DNA of 64,000 bases from Harmothoe impar (taxonomy: Eukaryota > Annelida > Polychaeta > Phyllodocida > Polynoidae). The stretch is from NCBI GenBank assembly GCA_947462335.1, contig OX381715.1, positions 38,416,650 through 38,480,649 on the forward strand, in the 5' to 3' direction. The first letter of the stretch is position 1; each line of letters begins with the position of its first letter. The notes beneath the pieces were generated by a model, which saw only the letters and a list, made by a program, of their open reading frames with translations, was not told the origin of the DNA and did not search any database. Below are positions 20,018-33,032 of this stretch, piece after piece. The translations under genes were made by a program, and so were the position numbers.

Positions 20018-20920
20018 CATTACATACATTTTCAGGAGAGAAATATGATCATTCATGCGGCCATGTTTCTCCTTAGAAAATGTAACAGAATTAAAGTAGC
20101 AAACACTTGCATTTAGTTGGAATAGATACACAGACAGTGCCATCTACAGTTTAGTGTAGGTGCACAGTAAATTTACAATTCAGTTATAAAACTGAAATTA
20201 AATACTTGTAATTTATTATAATGTCTTAGATAACACTTGTCTTATGGCTGTATTAATAATTTTATATTGAAAAATATGCTGTAATTGTTTTTAAGGTTCA
20301 CTAGGAGTTCTAGGGACAGAGGTGAGGGATCTCTAGATGACACTGAACGGCAAAGAGTGAACTACACCTTTTACAATGGCTGCACACTACTGTTACTGTG
20401 AGCTGTGCATACTATTGATAGCACAGTAGACAATTGCTCAGGCAGGGCAGATACATTGTATTGACATAATACTTAAAGGCCAGCCTAGTGCTTCAATACA
20501 ACATGCTCATTTGCACCAGGATACATGAACAAGGGCAAGGAACTAATTCAATCTAGAACCAAAAGGATGGAAGGGTCATTGGTTTCACTTGGAATGGCCT
20601 GTGCTATTCACATTGATTGTCTTAATTTGATACATCCTATCCGACATTACCCATTTGTACCCAACAGACTTATACATAACTGGTATTTTGCCTGGCTAGC
20701 ACTAGTCATTAACCTAATAAGTAATTTTTTTCATTTGCTCCCTACAGACCAATTTAGTTTGATTAATACTCTCAGGTTAGTCGGAATTGACCAACCTGAG
20801 TATTTTCATCACATGGGTATTACAGTAAGTCAATCTCTTTGTGTAAGGTATTAGTCATATTTTGTTTAGCCTCAGTCATATTTGTATATCAGACATTGTG
20901 ACAAATATTTATCTATAATA
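20018..20920. other. No gene seen
   Basis: AT-rich sequence. A 109-codon plus-strand ORF at 20,525-20,854 has no recognisable motif and sits in repeat-rich DNA, so I do not call it a gene. Confidence 0.35.
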
Positions 20921-20924
20921 TAAA

Positions 20925-21165
20925 TATGACATTTGTGTCATGATGCACCAATGCAGTCCCAGTGAGTAAATCACTGTTGCTGCATTGCTGCATCATGACA
21001 ACCCTATGGGGGCATGATGCAGCAATGCAGCACTGGCGAGTTACTCTGATGATTGTTCCTGAGTTCTGATTGGTCCATTTCAAATTTCCCACTATTTCCA
21101 TTGTTCTCAATGCATAGTATCTAGTATTCACAAGAGCACCGGTTCATCATGCCGACCTTTTGGTA
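20925..21165. mobile_element. TTAA-MITE copy (interrupted)
   Basis: Modules ATGACATTTGTGTCATGATG, TGCTGCATTGCTGCATCATG and GCAGCACTGGCGAGTTACTC are present. A ~90-bp unrelated stretch then separates a final CATCATGCCGACC piece. Confidence 0.5.
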
Positions 21166-21594
21166 GTGGCAAGTTTCTCATCAAATGACAAAAGTGCATG
21201 TAAATAAAACAAAATAAGGCTCTTTCTTGACTGAAGGGGTCTCAATTCATTGGTTGATTGACTCTGCTTATCTAGTTTACTACTAATTATTCATAACGTA
21301 TGAATGTGCCATTAAAACAACTGTGACCAGGCCAGTGAAAAGGGGTATCTAGGGGGGAATTCATAATTAAAGTTCATGTCAAGATCTTTAAAATTTAAAA
21401 TCACATGCTAAGATACTACTGATAGTTTTGCGGGAATCACATCTCAAACTTGAGTCGTTATGTGTAACTGAAAACGATAAATATGCCCTGAATGCCCTGA
21501 ATCCCATAATAAATACTAAAATAGATTAAAAAATCATATTTATCAAAAATAACCTGAAAAAGTCAAACATTTTAGTGCAGATTTGGTTCTAGGA

Positions 21595-21770
21595 GGAATT
21601 CTCGAGGTCTGTTTTCAGTTTTGAGGAACTGATTTAATTCCCAAGAAATGAGGATCAAAATGTTCCATATGGGACAATGGAATGGTTTCCATGGCAACCA
21701 GAAAGTGGCATATGTCCTAATTTCTCATAGAAAACGTTCCATTTACATTCCAAATATAGAATGTTAGCAT
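21595..21770. repeat. Diverged relative of the 619-bp MITE interior
   Basis: TTTCCATGGCAACCAGAAAG and AACGTTCCATTTACATTCCA match the interior of the 619-bp element. A similar stretch is at 63,250-63,610. Confidence 0.5.
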
Positions 21771-21954
21771 TTACTGGTCTCTAAAAAGCTTAGCTCCACT
21801 GCTTTGCTCAGATTAGAAAATACTAAATGCTACCCCATGAAGCCGGTTCATTATAGCTACTAATGTGAACATGGAACTCTCAAGGCAGCTTGTGTTGCCC
21901 CAAGTGGTGCCTGCCTACTTTGCAAAACATTAAATAGACATTATAATAATCTTA

Positions 21955-22215
21955 TCCACTTAATTTCCACTTCATACTGTATATCCTCTAATGCACAAGG
22001 CACCCTTTATCAAAACATATCTTCTGTTTAATTTTGAGTCTTAATCAATCCTGAAGTGATAAATGCACTTCCTAATCCACTTAGCAAATAATACACCCCA
22101 GTTTGCTGACCCTAACAGTGTAATAAGGTCATCCTCTTAATGATATCCTACTCACAATTAGCCTACAAATGTACACCCAGAAATTGCATTAATACAGCCG
22201 GACATATTCCCTGTA
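21955..22215. repeat. Old dispersed repeat, copy 1
   Basis: Shares ordered blocks with 26,240-26,500 (CTTTATCAAAAC, GAGTCTTAATCAA, GAAGTGA, ACAATTA.CC.ACAAATG). Identity is modest. The nature of the repeat is not recognised. Confidence 0.5.
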
Positions 22216-22364
22216 ACTAAAAGGGAATTGTCAGTGAGCCGATTACACTGTAGCCTCCGTGACGGCACTTCTACCTGTAGAGAGGAATTAGTGGACTGTA
22301 TGTGAGATACAAATTATAATATTATTGTTCGGTATAATTAGCAAAAATCATTGTGCCCCATAAG

Positions 22365-22900
22365 GGCAGTATGGTGACCTGATGCATTGTGCACCTATGT
22401 TGGCTTGATGCATCCATGCAGGCCTGGAGAGTGAGTTACTTGTCAGGCATTCATGCATCATGATGAATGAACAGTATCAACACACTAAACTATACTATAG
22501 GGCTAGTGAACTGACCATACCAATAATATGAAGCCTGAAATATCATGTTGTCCTATAGGGGTTAAAGAGTGTTCATCGCTATGTCGTATTATATAATTGA
22601 TATAGCACTACAAATCCATTACCACACATTTAGGACTAGTAGCAAAATATGTTACTTCAGCAGAGAGGCTTAATAGTTACACCTTAAGAGCTGTAAAGCA
22701 CTTAAAAAAGTGTGATCTATGTTTGTATGATGCATGAATGCAGCCCTGGTGAGTATGTGGCCAATGCTGCATCATGCTGACTCTACGGGGTGGATCCACT
22801 CCCGAAGTATTGTCATGATGAAGCATAGCCAAGTTACTTGGTCTGGCTGCATTCCTGCATCATGATAATGCAGGTCATGATAAATTGAAGGGCTATGTAC
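22365..22900. mobile_element. Two TTAA-MITE copies (22,365-22,565; 22,690-22,900)
   Basis: The first starts CCCCATAAGGGCAGTATGGT and ends GTTGTCCTATAGGGGTTAA. The second has TGATGCATGAATGCAGCCCT and TACTTGGTCTGGCTGCATTC modules. Both are degenerate. Confidence 0.5.
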
Positions 22901-23103
22901 TTATCAAACACCTTACTTCCAGCCCGGATCTGGCTGCTGATGATATTATTATGGAAGCCATAATTATAGGCTCCTGACTTTCTACTCACTGATATAAAAA
23001 CACAAGTTAAAAAAAAACAACAGTGCCGACCTCATTGTTTATCTAATTTTGAGAAGGTTTATTAGTTTCAGGCACAAAGTATTTAAAGGTTCTCTTTAAA
23101 TAA

Positions 23104-23834
23104 TCTAAGTGGCCACTACCTACCACTTCAAAAATAATGTATCTAAATTACTTGGCCTCGGAAACCATGTTTCTATGTTAGTTATAACCAGAGAAGGAAA
23201 GTTTTCTAGACGTATTAAGGTTCTGGTAGCCATCTTGAATAGAACATAGTCTGCCCTTCCTTAGATGTGTTGTGAGGATGCACCTGAAGACTCGATGGAA
23301 ACAGGTACCAAACTGTTCTAATTAATGGTGGGTGGATTAAAATATGTCTGAACAATTTTGAAGGATTTGGAACCAGATAGGCTAGAGAAATCCCAACACT
23401 TTATTACAGAGTCAATAGGCTAGTAGCTATCTAATCAAACATTCAAAATGGCTGCCAGCTACCTTATGTTGAAGAGTAACATTCACATCTTCTCAGAGAA
23501 TACCATGCACCTTAAGGTGTTTATTTTAAATGAATCAGAAATGTATAACACTCAGGAAATTACTATGATTTGAGAGAGGTGTCGTCAAAAATTTAAAATG
23601 GCTGCCACCTACCTTCCTTAAATCTCAACTCCTTGACCTCCGAAACATATAGTTTGAACTTTAAACAGTGTTTCTATATCTACTATAGCCAGAGTGAGAG
23701 TAAAATTCTGATGGCTATCTTGAATACCCCCCTATAAAATGGTCTGCCCCTCGTTTCTACATGTTTGATATGTTGTAAGGATGTACTGAAGGACTAGATA
23801 AAACCAAGGCAGCAAACCGTTCTAATTTGTGCTG
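23104..23834. repeat. Diverged ~490-bp direct duplication
   Basis: The 23,104-23,336 segment (CTACCTACC, TGGCCTCGGAAACC, TAGCCATCTTGAATA, TCTGCCCTTCCTTAG, CAAACTGTTCTAATT) recurs in the same order at about 23,585-23,834. A linker with ATGGCTGCCAGCTACC/ATGGCTGCCACCTACC lies between. No ORF is preserved. Confidence 0.55.
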
Positions 23835-23869
23835 GGTATTCACAATCTGACTGGACTATGACCTGTGTT

Positions 23870-24450
23870 GGAGTGCATGTAAGTGTGATCCCTGCTTCAT
23901 CTGGGAATGGCATAGGCCGTACCTTCCACTCGGCTGATGGAGAACTTGAAAGGTACTCACAGCACTTTCATGAGCGTCAACGATTTCAGGAGTTATAGTC
24001 ACACATTGCACATAAAGTTTCACTTTGTGGACTTTGATTTTGTGCTCTGTGCCATCACTCATCAGACAAAAGCTAGGTGGAGCTTGTTTCAGGGTCATGC
24101 CAATCTCTATTTCACCAGGAATCAACTTTGGCTGATGAGCATGATCAAAGTGGAGATCAGTTGAAATCGACCCTTGGAAATCAAGGCTCAGCGCGCTTTG
24201 AAACCGGTGTTTGCATCAGTCAGCTTGTTGAACTTTTCCTTGAACCAACCCTGAACCATCTTCAGATTCATACTGACATATATGATATACTGTATCAGGG
24301 TCCCCTCGGCGTCTCCCTGTATACAGGCTACAGCAGGTGTGACCAGTGGCAACAACTCCTGTATATATTCTGTGATTTTAAAATAGTTGGGGACTGCAAT
24401 AACAGCTTGAGCACCATCAGTTTGCTGAACAGATTGAAGAGGAGAATCCG
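23870..24450 (-). pseudogene. Decayed Polinton major capsid protein gene
   Basis: Minus-strand translation is collinear with roughly residues 75-280 of the capsid protein at 52,419-53,726. Examples are KLTDANTGFKAR against TLTDANAGYKAR, and TLKQAPPSFCLM against TLKQAAPSFYLM. The reading frame is broken by frameshifts and the flanking parts of the gene are gone. Protein similarity is only moderate, so it derives from a different Polinton lineage than the intact element. No TIR or other Polinton gene is recognisable nearby. CpG is depleted, fitting long residence in the genome. Confidence 0.85.
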
Positions 24451-24529
24451 GAGCGAAATATCTACTGAGCACAGAAAGAGACAGGACATCCGTGCTAATG
24501 TGGTGCTGCTTGACAGGTAATAACATGTT

Positions 24530-25335
24530 AGAGAATGACTTGAAGTCTGCGACTTATGTCACAGAAATTAACTTTGCAGACCAGACTGAGTAAATGTGGC
24601 ATGTACCAAATATGGAGCTTTAGATCTTATTCGTGTGGACCAGACATCAGGCAAAAGTGTAATTGGAGGGGAAACCCAGCTTTTTAATCCCTGCCAAATA
24701 CAATAACATCTATGCTTAAGCAAACAGAGTTCGTTATTCGAGCTTTGATCTTGCATCCCCCAAATGAACAAAGTGTTCCATATACACCTCTTTTGTTCTG
24801 AATGGGAACAACAGAAATCTATTTCTGCACTTTTTCATTTAAAGAATGTAATTCTTATCGTGGATACGGTCTTGTCCACACAGTCTTCTTATATTTTATG
24901 CAACATCTTTTTTTTCAGAATTTGACACCCCCCCCCCCAAAAAAAAAGTATAATGCTGACCAACAAAAGCTCAACATGGCCTTTCAATTTGGTAATATTT
25001 CTCTTTTATCTTCATTTAATAGCCCAAATGAGGCTTTTTTCTTTATTTTTTGCCCTCGCCCCTGTTAAGAAGTTCTTCTTTTTGCCCCCTGCCCCCCAAA
25101 ATATTCGGTGTAAATGTCGTTAATCCAAGTTATCAGAAATAAGTGGCCTTACATGGCCGAAGTAGCAGCTCAGTTGGATAAATCACTGCTTTCAAACCTG
25201 ATTTATCGGTCCACTCCCCACCGACATGAGAGGGTAGTGGCACTTGGCACAAAGGGACTTAGTGTATGGACAGAAGTGTGGTCAAACATCCATACAGACT
25301 GCACTAGAGCTGCTTTTATAAATAACAGGTCAAGG
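24530..25335. other. No gene; old repeat pieces and a tRNA-like fragment
   Basis: CAGACCAGACTGAGTAAATG near 24,578 belongs to a dispersed repeat also found near 31,075 and 45,308. AGCAGCTCAGTTGGATAAAT at about 25,165 resembles a tRNA A box, but no closed tRNA fold is evident. A C9-A8 run is near 24,930. Confidence 0.35.
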
Positions 25336-25336
25336 G

Positions 25337-25585
25337 CTAACCCTCTAAGGGCCATATTATGCACTAAAATATGACATTTGTTGTCATAACACACCAATGC
25401 AGCCCTGGCGAGTAACTCACTGGAGCTGCATTGGTGCATCATGCCAACCCTGCTGGAGTGTCTCAACCCATAGGGTTGGCATGATGCATGAATGCAGCAC
25501 TGATTAGTTACTTTCCAGGGCTGCATTCATGCATCATGACCACCAATGGCATGATGCGTTAATGCATTATGGCATCCCCAAAGGG
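25337..25585. mobile_element. TTAA-MITE copy (nearly full length)
   Basis: Both palindromic modules are well kept (GCAGCCCTGGCGAGTAACTC and TTCCAGGGCTGCATTCATGC), with the central TAGGGTTGGCATGATGCATG. The terminal CCCTCTAAGGG and CCCCAAAGGG are decayed. A second partial copy is at 25,640-25,745. Confidence 0.65.
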
Positions 25586-25749
25586 CTAGCCCTGCCGCCT
25601 GTACCCATACACTATAGCAACGCCTCCTGGTGGGGTCCCACGATCAATGAATGCAGCCCTGGTTAGTCAGCTTGCCAGGACTGCCTTCATCAATCATGCT
25701 CACCCTGTAGGATCAGCATGATGCATGAGTGCAATCTATGCTAGTTAAT

Positions 25750-26920
25750 TCCGTAATTCTTTTGGATATTTGAATCAAATAATTCATTGACCATGCTAAT
25801 GGTGTAGGCCACAGGTGTGGTATGGTTCATTTTATAATAAATTATAAAAGTACGGTATATATATACCGAGCCATGAATGTGGAATTCAGTGTTGGGAAAA
25901 TAATTTCAAATCTGAAAAAGTTATAGTTATATTTCTAAAATTTTGGAAAAATATAATGCCAGGATGTGGCCTGCATTCTGCCATTGACCAATCAAAATGC
26001 CTCCTGTGAAATTTTGGGATCATGTGACCCTGGATGCCTGGTGGAGGTGGGCAAAACTTAGCTGATTCAGTTCTGATAGAGTACTGACAGAGTGAACACC
26101 GCACTTTCGTCCTCAAATCCCATTTGAATTAAATTAATTTAATTTCCCTTTCTTCCCTTACTTTACAAGCCTCAAAAATGTGTAAATTGATGAAAACATT
26201 TATAATCAATATAGGGCAATAACACAGCAATCAAATACACATAATCGACCTACTCCAGTTCATTTCCACCTCCATAGGGCATATCCCTAATACATTAGGT
26301 TCCTTTTATCAAAACCTTTCCTCTCCTAATTGAGAGTCTTAATCAAGCACGAAGTGAAAAGTACAATGCCTAATTCCTTTAGTGAGTGATACATCTAATT
26401 TCATCTGACAAAGATGTCTAGTAATGATCCTCTTATTAACAATTAATCCACAAATGCATCCTCCCAAGCACCATTAATCTAGCTCGACATAATATCTCAT
26501 GTCAGCTAGCTCTTGCAGGGTGGCATAATGCTTTTTAATTAATGTAACAAACCTGATACTGTCATGATACAAATGAAACCCTTATAGGTTAGTCACCAGT
26601 GTATCATACATGCAGACTCTACAGGGTTGAAAAAGTATGCTACCAGTAAAAGAGTGCAATAAGGACTGTACCTGAAAGTGCTTGCAATGGTTTGTAACCA
26701 AAATAATGCATCAACTTTCAAACTAAAAACTAACTATGAGGGCAACACAATGTGGATACGTCAGTCAATATGCAGTATTCCACGCATTCCCTTCCACCAT
26801 TGCCTGCCTTTAAGAATACTATTTGCCTCACAAACACACGACTATTGACATAGGAGAGGCACAAAGCAGTTTTCATATTGATTTGTGTGTATCTGTATAG
26901 ATCCAGGGCTTCACATTGGC
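25750..26920. other. No gene; includes dispersed-repeat copy 2 (26,240-26,500)
   Basis: 26,240-26,500 matches 21,955-22,215 in order. 26,825-26,912 (TTGACATAGGAGAGGCACAA, TGTGTATCTGTATAGATC) matches 28,253-28,334. The remainder is AT-rich and shows no coding signal. Confidence 0.4.
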
Positions 26921-26923
26921 ATG

Positions 26924-27296
26924 TACACAGAGAAAAAAGTGAGCGTCACCTGGACTCTCCCCAGGGTCAGGCACTGCCTGACTCAGGTGAGATAGGCTAC
27001 TAGACTTTTACTTCGATTAATCTGAGCCTCCTCTGATAGTCAGCCTGACTTTCTTGCCACAGTCAGGTAATGTCTGACTTTGGGATGTGGGTCAGTTAGC
27101 CTGAGCCTTCTTTGTTTGCTACCAGGTGGGGACACAATACAGTATTGAGCTTAATGGTAGGACATATGACACCATTCTTGTAGATTTAGAAAATATACAT
27201 TAAAATTCTAGGATCACCTCTGACATATGTTGGTACATGCATGTATCTATATGTCGGCTTGTGAGTCCAGCTGACTCTCACCTTTCTCTCTGTGTA
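26924..27296. mobile_element. 373-bp MITE, long relative of the hairpin family
   Basis: The ends TACACAGAGAAAAAAGTGAG and CTCACCTTTCTCTCTGTGTA are inverted. The internal AGGGTCAGGCACTGCCTGAC resembles the centre of the hairpin MITEs at 13,891 and 45,699. It seems inserted in a repeat whose flanks continue at 26,912 and 27,297 and recur uninterrupted at 28,253-28,440. Confidence 0.65.
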
Positions 27297-27299
27297 CTT

Positions 27300-29170
27300 G
27301 CACTGAACAGCCGAAAGTTTACACAACCTGTTTCTGTATTGAGAAGGGCACACACGTATACATAGAATACAACAGTTGTACTAACATCTTTAACCTGAAC
27401 AGCATAGTATTAAAAGCTCTACGGTCTTTGTCCTAACGATCCATGAATACAGCCCTGCCGAGTAACTACATTCAGGCAGCATGCAGACCCTTTGCAGTAT
27501 GTGTGCATGTTTTTATTCCAAAATGATCATTATATCGGGCAATACAAGTGACTATGGGTACCCCCACATTCATTTATATTTCTTGAGATTACAGAATAAA
27601 CTCATGTCAAATTGAAGGATTGAATTGGAAATGCAGAGTTAATGAATTCAGACCTACTCTAAAGAGGGAAGGAAGAGAAAGTCCTCCGGCCTGCAAAAAC
27701 ACTGTCAAACAAGACATGTAGAGGTGGAATTGGGGACTGCAGCCTTCCAACACTCTCTTTTGCCTCCAATTTCTGGCCAATCATTAGAGAGTATGTTAGC
27801 TCTGGTAATCAAGTCAGACAGACACTCTATTTGTCGACATATACTACTCTCCTTTTCAGGTGTGTCAAGTCCATGTCAACATAGTGCATGTGCTGTTGAT
27901 AAGTTGGGGATGCGAGGTAAACATGTTGTCATGAGAAGATTGTGGATAGAGCAGTCGATATACAACATTCAAAACACACACTCAGCCTTTAACCCCAAAA
28001 GGATGGCACAATGCTACATTCCCATTGTCGTCATGATTCAGACCACAGCCCTGGTGAGTAACTCGCCATTGCTGCACTCAATCATCATGCCGACCTCACA
28101 AAGAAGAAAGAGACACTTCAGAAGGGTCGATATGATGCACCAATGCAGCATAGGCGAGTTACTCAAGGGGGCTGCACTGGTGCATTATGAAGACGAATGT
28201 CAGCTTTTGGTGACATGCCACCCTTAAAGGTTTAAACCCCCTATTTGTCTAACAAACATGCATCTATTGACATGGGAGAGGCACAGAACGGCATTCATGT
28301 TGATTTCTGTGTATCTGTATAGATCTGGGGATCAGCATTCTAGCTAGGCATGTGATGCTTTATAAGCGGTATATGGCATGTCCATGCATGAGCTAGCTCA
28401 TATTTGTACACAACAAGCTTGAACTGGGAAAGGCACACATGGTAGCCCTCAATGGTATTTGACTCATCACTGCCCCATATAAGGAGTATTTTATGATTCA
28501 TACGTGAATACTCCACTGAGATGTCTGAATAGCTACAGCTTTGGGTGGCCACTTTAGAATTTCAGTTAAATCGCCCAGCCGGCTGCTTCTATCACAATCC
28601 TCCACCATTAACATTTTGATCACAAATCCTGCTGTAAATCAATTCCCAAACTCAAATAGGATTTCCCAAAGAGATGTTTACCCTCCAATTAAATAATCTT
28701 TAAGTTTTTAAGAGATCACTTGACCCTAACATTGTCCCAGGTCCTTTCCCTCAATTCATGCATTCCAAAAGTAATTGAATCCCAACATGCACGAAGAACC
28801 ATGTGACCTCCCTTTGAGGGTCTCTGTTTGTGTTAACAAAAGTAAGATGTAATGGCGACACGAAGACAATGCCCTATGGATGTCGTGCAATTTTCTTTAC
28901 TCTGCTTGAACATCTGTCTGAAATGGATTTGAGACCCAAATATTTACTTTTCCATTAAAGTTACAGCACCCAGTGTTATTCTTTCTTGCTGATCACTCAT
29001 CTTGGACGGTCCCTCAATTTTGGAACTTTTTTTCAGTGAGATGTGGAATAGGCATGATACACAGTATATTGCACTGGCACTGACACATATAGTCCAGAAA
29101 ATAACTAGAAGGTAGAACTATTTAGGGGTAGAGTTTTTATTTGTTGGTAAATGTTATTGGTATCTATATA
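27300..29170. other. No gene; TTAA-MITE copies at ~27,405-27,500 and ~27,990-28,235
   Basis: The second copy is the better one: it begins TTAACCCCAAAAGGATGGCA and ends GCCACCCTTAAAGGTTTAAA. The 167-codon ORF spanning 27,724-28,227 runs into this MITE and has no domain, so it is not called. The rest is AT-rich without features. Confidence 0.45.
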
Positions 29171-29172
29171 TA

Positions 29173-29287
29173 CCCAGTGTGCACAGCCCAGCGTAAGAGG
29201 CATTATTAAGTGCTTATTAAGGGCCACATAGAATATGCACGGGTTAATAAGCGTTCAGTAAGTATGTAGCCTATGCCCACTGGGTAT
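29173..29287. mobile_element. MITE of the CCCAGTGGGCA terminus type
   Basis: It begins TACCCAGTGTGCACAGCCCA and ends TGCCCACTGGGTA in inverted orientation. The interior differs from the 108-bp family (it contains CATTATTAAGTGCTTATTAA). Confidence 0.6.
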
Positions 29288-29327
29288 GTACGTGTATTTG
29301 TCTATACCGTCCAGTTGACTTTGGTAG

Positions 29328-29524
29328 CCATGATGCATTAATGCAGCCCCATGAGTAACTCACCAGTGCTGCATTCAAGCATTATGATGATCCTACTGGG
29401 TTGAGACTTTGCCGAAGGGTCGGCATGATGTACCAATGCAGCCTTGGTGAGTTACACGCCGAGGCTGCATTGGTGCATCATGATGACAAATGTCATCTTT
29501 TAGCGACATGCCGTCCTTAAAGGG
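29328..29524. mobile_element. TTAA-MITE copy
   Basis: Modules CCCCATGAGTAACTCACCAG and GAGTTACACGCCGAGGCTGC are present. The right end GCCGTCCTTAAAGGG is followed by TTAA; the left end is lost. A fragment follows at about 29,795-29,895. Confidence 0.65.
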
Positions 29525-29899
29525 TTAACAGCCTTAGCCCTCCCTATCCAACCTACCTTCCCCTACCTTCAACCCACCTACACATTCCCCACCTACCGGT
29601 CCTCACCATGTCACCTGTTCGTGTACCAGGAGACATGTGCCAGTCTGCGGAGGGTATTTATGAGGCTGGTCAATATGGCCACCGTAGCTGCAACCCTTTA
29701 CCAACCACACCTTCAGTGGTTTTTGTGGTAGAGGATATTAGTCGGAAAAAGGCAGGCCTTAGTGACAATTAAGACTACATTACATTAATTGTGCTTTAAT
29801 GCATTATACCCTTGGTCATCATGCTGCATTCAATCATCATGCTGACAGTGCAGGATTGGGACGCTGCCAATGGATCAGTATGATGTACCAATTCAGCAC

Positions 29900-31285
29900 C
29901 TGTGTGTTACCGGCAATGCTTGGCTTATTACGTTTTACCAGAACTCAGCTCCCCCAAATACAGTGTATATTAACAAATAAGGACAGCCTTCCATCCCCTC
30001 ATTCAGCAAATGAGCTATATTTCACAACATGACTTGGTAATCACATAGTAACCAGAGGTTTGCAGGTCAGACAAAGTTCAGGCATTTAGTAACGTAGTAT
30101 GTTTAATACCTACATAGATCTGTATCTGCTTGTAGCAACCAGGGAGTAGGAGAGCCAGGTGGCATACATACATGCTGACAATCTCTTTATAATTCAGTTT
30201 GGACAAAACCCAACACTGATTTGCTTTTGACCTAATACTAGAAATATTAAATCAGCTCAGCAATAGATCAGCATTTGGTCTATCTGTTCGCAGGGTGATC
30301 ACGTTATGTCAATTTAGACTCATAATTATATGTGAGCGTGTTTCCTTACTTAAAAGGCAAATTCCAGGGCCCCCACTATGTAACTTGATGTGGGACCTTT
30401 CCAGGCAAGTAATACAAACACTCTCCATATTATAAGTGGCATAGTCCAATTTATTGGAACAGGTGTCTCCAATAACACCTCAGACAGTCACTAATCATTT
30501 TGTAAATTCATCAAACTTTGCCTATTATGGCAGTATTTGTGTGTCAGTAAATTGAGTAATATTTGACTATAAGCACATCTGAATCAAGCTAATTACAATT
30601 CCATCTTCATGTTGCTGAAAGATAAAACAGTTTCGACAAAGGGTGTTATTAGGCTGTTGACAGCATTTCGTAACTGATTCATCTAGTGGGGGGGGGGATC
30701 AAGGTGTCAAGGAGAACCGACCATTCTTACTGTCACAGAGAGGACATCCACGTGTGTTGATGTACCGTTTACCTTGCATATAAGCCTAACCTGCCTATTA
30801 GCCATACACCCCTAACTTTGACAAATTATACAAGCAGCAGAGCAGTTCTAAAACAGTTCTAATCGGTACTTTACTAAATCCCTGTACTTTACTAAATTTC
30901 TCATATAAGCAGCACTTTATAATTATATGGGTATATGTTTGGTATCAAAAGAAAGCTGCGTCTTATTCACGTAGAAGCCACTGCTTGTATGCCAGGTTTT
31001 ACTTGACAACTAATTACAGGTGAAGGACACCTTGACGTCTGATGACTAATTCAACAGTAATTAACTCTGCAGACCAGACTGAGTAGATGTGACATGTGCC
31101 AAACATTGACATTCACATCGCTTTCATGAAGACCAGATTTAGGAAAATATTGTGGAGCTGTAGGTGGATGAGATATAACAGGGCCCCTGGTCCAGCCTTG
31201 GTAAATTCAAAGCAGTATGTGTGTACATACATACAGCAAACCATTTACTGAAAAACGTACGTTTCAGAACACTTCACCCTTTGTG
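29900..31285. other. No gene; old long dispersed repeat
   Basis: 30,350-31,110 shares ordered blocks with 44,870-45,330 and 47,200-47,900, for example ATGTGGGACCTTTCCAGGCA against ACATGGGACCTTTTCAGGCA, and TTGACGTCTGA. This looks like one ancient interspersed repeat of unknown class. No reverse transcriptase or transposase is visible. Confidence 0.45.
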
Positions 31286-33030
31286 CATCATGATGACAAA
31301 TCGTTTAGTGATATGCGTCCTTAAAGGTTAAACATGTCTTCTCGTCCATGTTGCATCCATTCCAGGTGTGAGACCTACAATTCCCACTACCCAAATCATG
31401 ATTTCCAGGATATAATAGTCCTGTATATTTCACACACCACACTACATGTACTTGAGGTGCCACCTCTAGGGACATGTGGCACCTATAGAAGGGTATAAAA
31501 GAATTGAGGCTGTTCAGTATAGTCACTTTAAGAGACCCCTTAACCCTTTAAGTACGGCACGATACCTGAATGCATCATACCTTGGTAGTCAAGATGCATT
31601 AGTGGTGGTATGAGGGTCTCATTGATCCCCCCTGCTGTGACAAAAGGTGACTTATGGTGAGGTGAAATGGGGACACAGCAGCACCCACTAATAAGGGTTC
31701 AGGTGAAGGACCAGCTTCCGGCCAATACGCTGCGTGCTCAATTACACCTACATACTTCCGCATGGCACAAGCAGTCATGGACAGGCATCTTCAATTAGGC
31801 CCAAACAAGGGTTGTTTCGGGCCACCCGACCTACCCTATCAAAACAGGACTGACCCTACCTATTTTATGCAACTTTGAAGAAATGTTCATATTTTTACCG
31901 ATTTTTGGTAAATTTAGGGTCTTCACAGGGGCTGACTAATACTTTCATGTTAAAAAAAAAAAAAAAAAAGAACATCTGACCTAACGACCCTACATTTTCT
32001 TCCCGTGTTATCTGAAATATACCTTTTTTTGGCTTTAGCAGGTATGGCATTACTGCTACCAGTCTGTGGTTGCTATCTGTGTGGGGAATCTGGATACAGG
32101 GAATCCTACCTGATAGGTTCATCGGTTTATCTGTACGTGACTTTAGCTGGAATTGGCTATGCCCCTACAGACATTATAAGAAATCAAGGACTACGAAAAG
32201 CAAGATGGGTACCTTCCTATATATTAAATGCCATAGAAGAATGTTTGCATAAGCTAGGGTGATCAGACTGCTTTTATTGAGTGTAGAAAATTTGCGTTCT
32301 TCATGCAGTATATAAATTATACGCTAAAATAATGCTGGATGAATTGTAGCTCTAGCACCATTAGAACCATTGTAAATTGAATTTTCTTGCAGAAAGTAAG
32401 GGGTTTTGACAGGACAGTTGGACCCTCTCTCTCCATGCAGTGGATTGGGTCAGAAATAGCCCTCCCCTGCCAGAGTGTAGCTGGTGGTGATCTAGGTGCA
32501 AAGGAGGGTGACTTACATAGTTTTTTTTTGGTTTTTGGACAGTAGATACTAGACATATTTAAATGTGTGGTCACACACTTTTACCCACCTAAAAGTTAAA
32601 GGTGATTTGATGTACTTTAGAAACAACATTACTGAAGCTTTGATTCTATGAGTCTGAGGAAAGGGTGTGACATCATTAAATGTAGGTTTATATATGTCAT
32701 TTATAAATTTACCCCAGCATAATGATTCTCCTAAAGAGCTATCCATTTTCAGTGCCACAAGTGGGTACTCCACAGGCAGCACACACACTGTAAAAAGTTG
32801 TTGTTTGTGAACAGCAAAATGTGCTGTAACTATACAGTACTTTAGCTGTAAAAGATAATACAGCAACTTTTGCTGTACACATACAATTCTGTTACTGTAG
32901 ATGCAGGTTCGAATCCCATAACCAGCAACCAGAGGGAGAGAGAGCAGAGAGGTTGGAGGGAGTACCATACTCCACAGCTCAAATATGACCTGATCTCTTC
33001 AAAAGCCTATTGATGCAGGCTACATATAAG
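31286..33030. other. No gene; repeat fragments
   Basis: TTAA-MITE fragments occur at about 31,286-31,333 and 31,545-31,605. 31,600-31,800 (GTCTCATTGATCCCC, AATTACACCTACATACTTCC) belongs to a repeat also at 33,890-33,995, 35,330-35,500 and 46,910-47,050. An A18 run is at 31,952. Short ORFs here have no recognisable domain. Confidence 0.35.
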
Positions 33031-33032
33031 TG

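Noticed and set aside
27724..28227. 167-codon plus-strand ORF
   Set aside because: It runs into a MITE copy, has no domain and ordinary intergenic composition.
32005..32262. 85-codon hydrophobic ORF as a membrane protein
   Set aside because: No start context, homology or supporting neighbour; length is within chance for AT-rich DNA.
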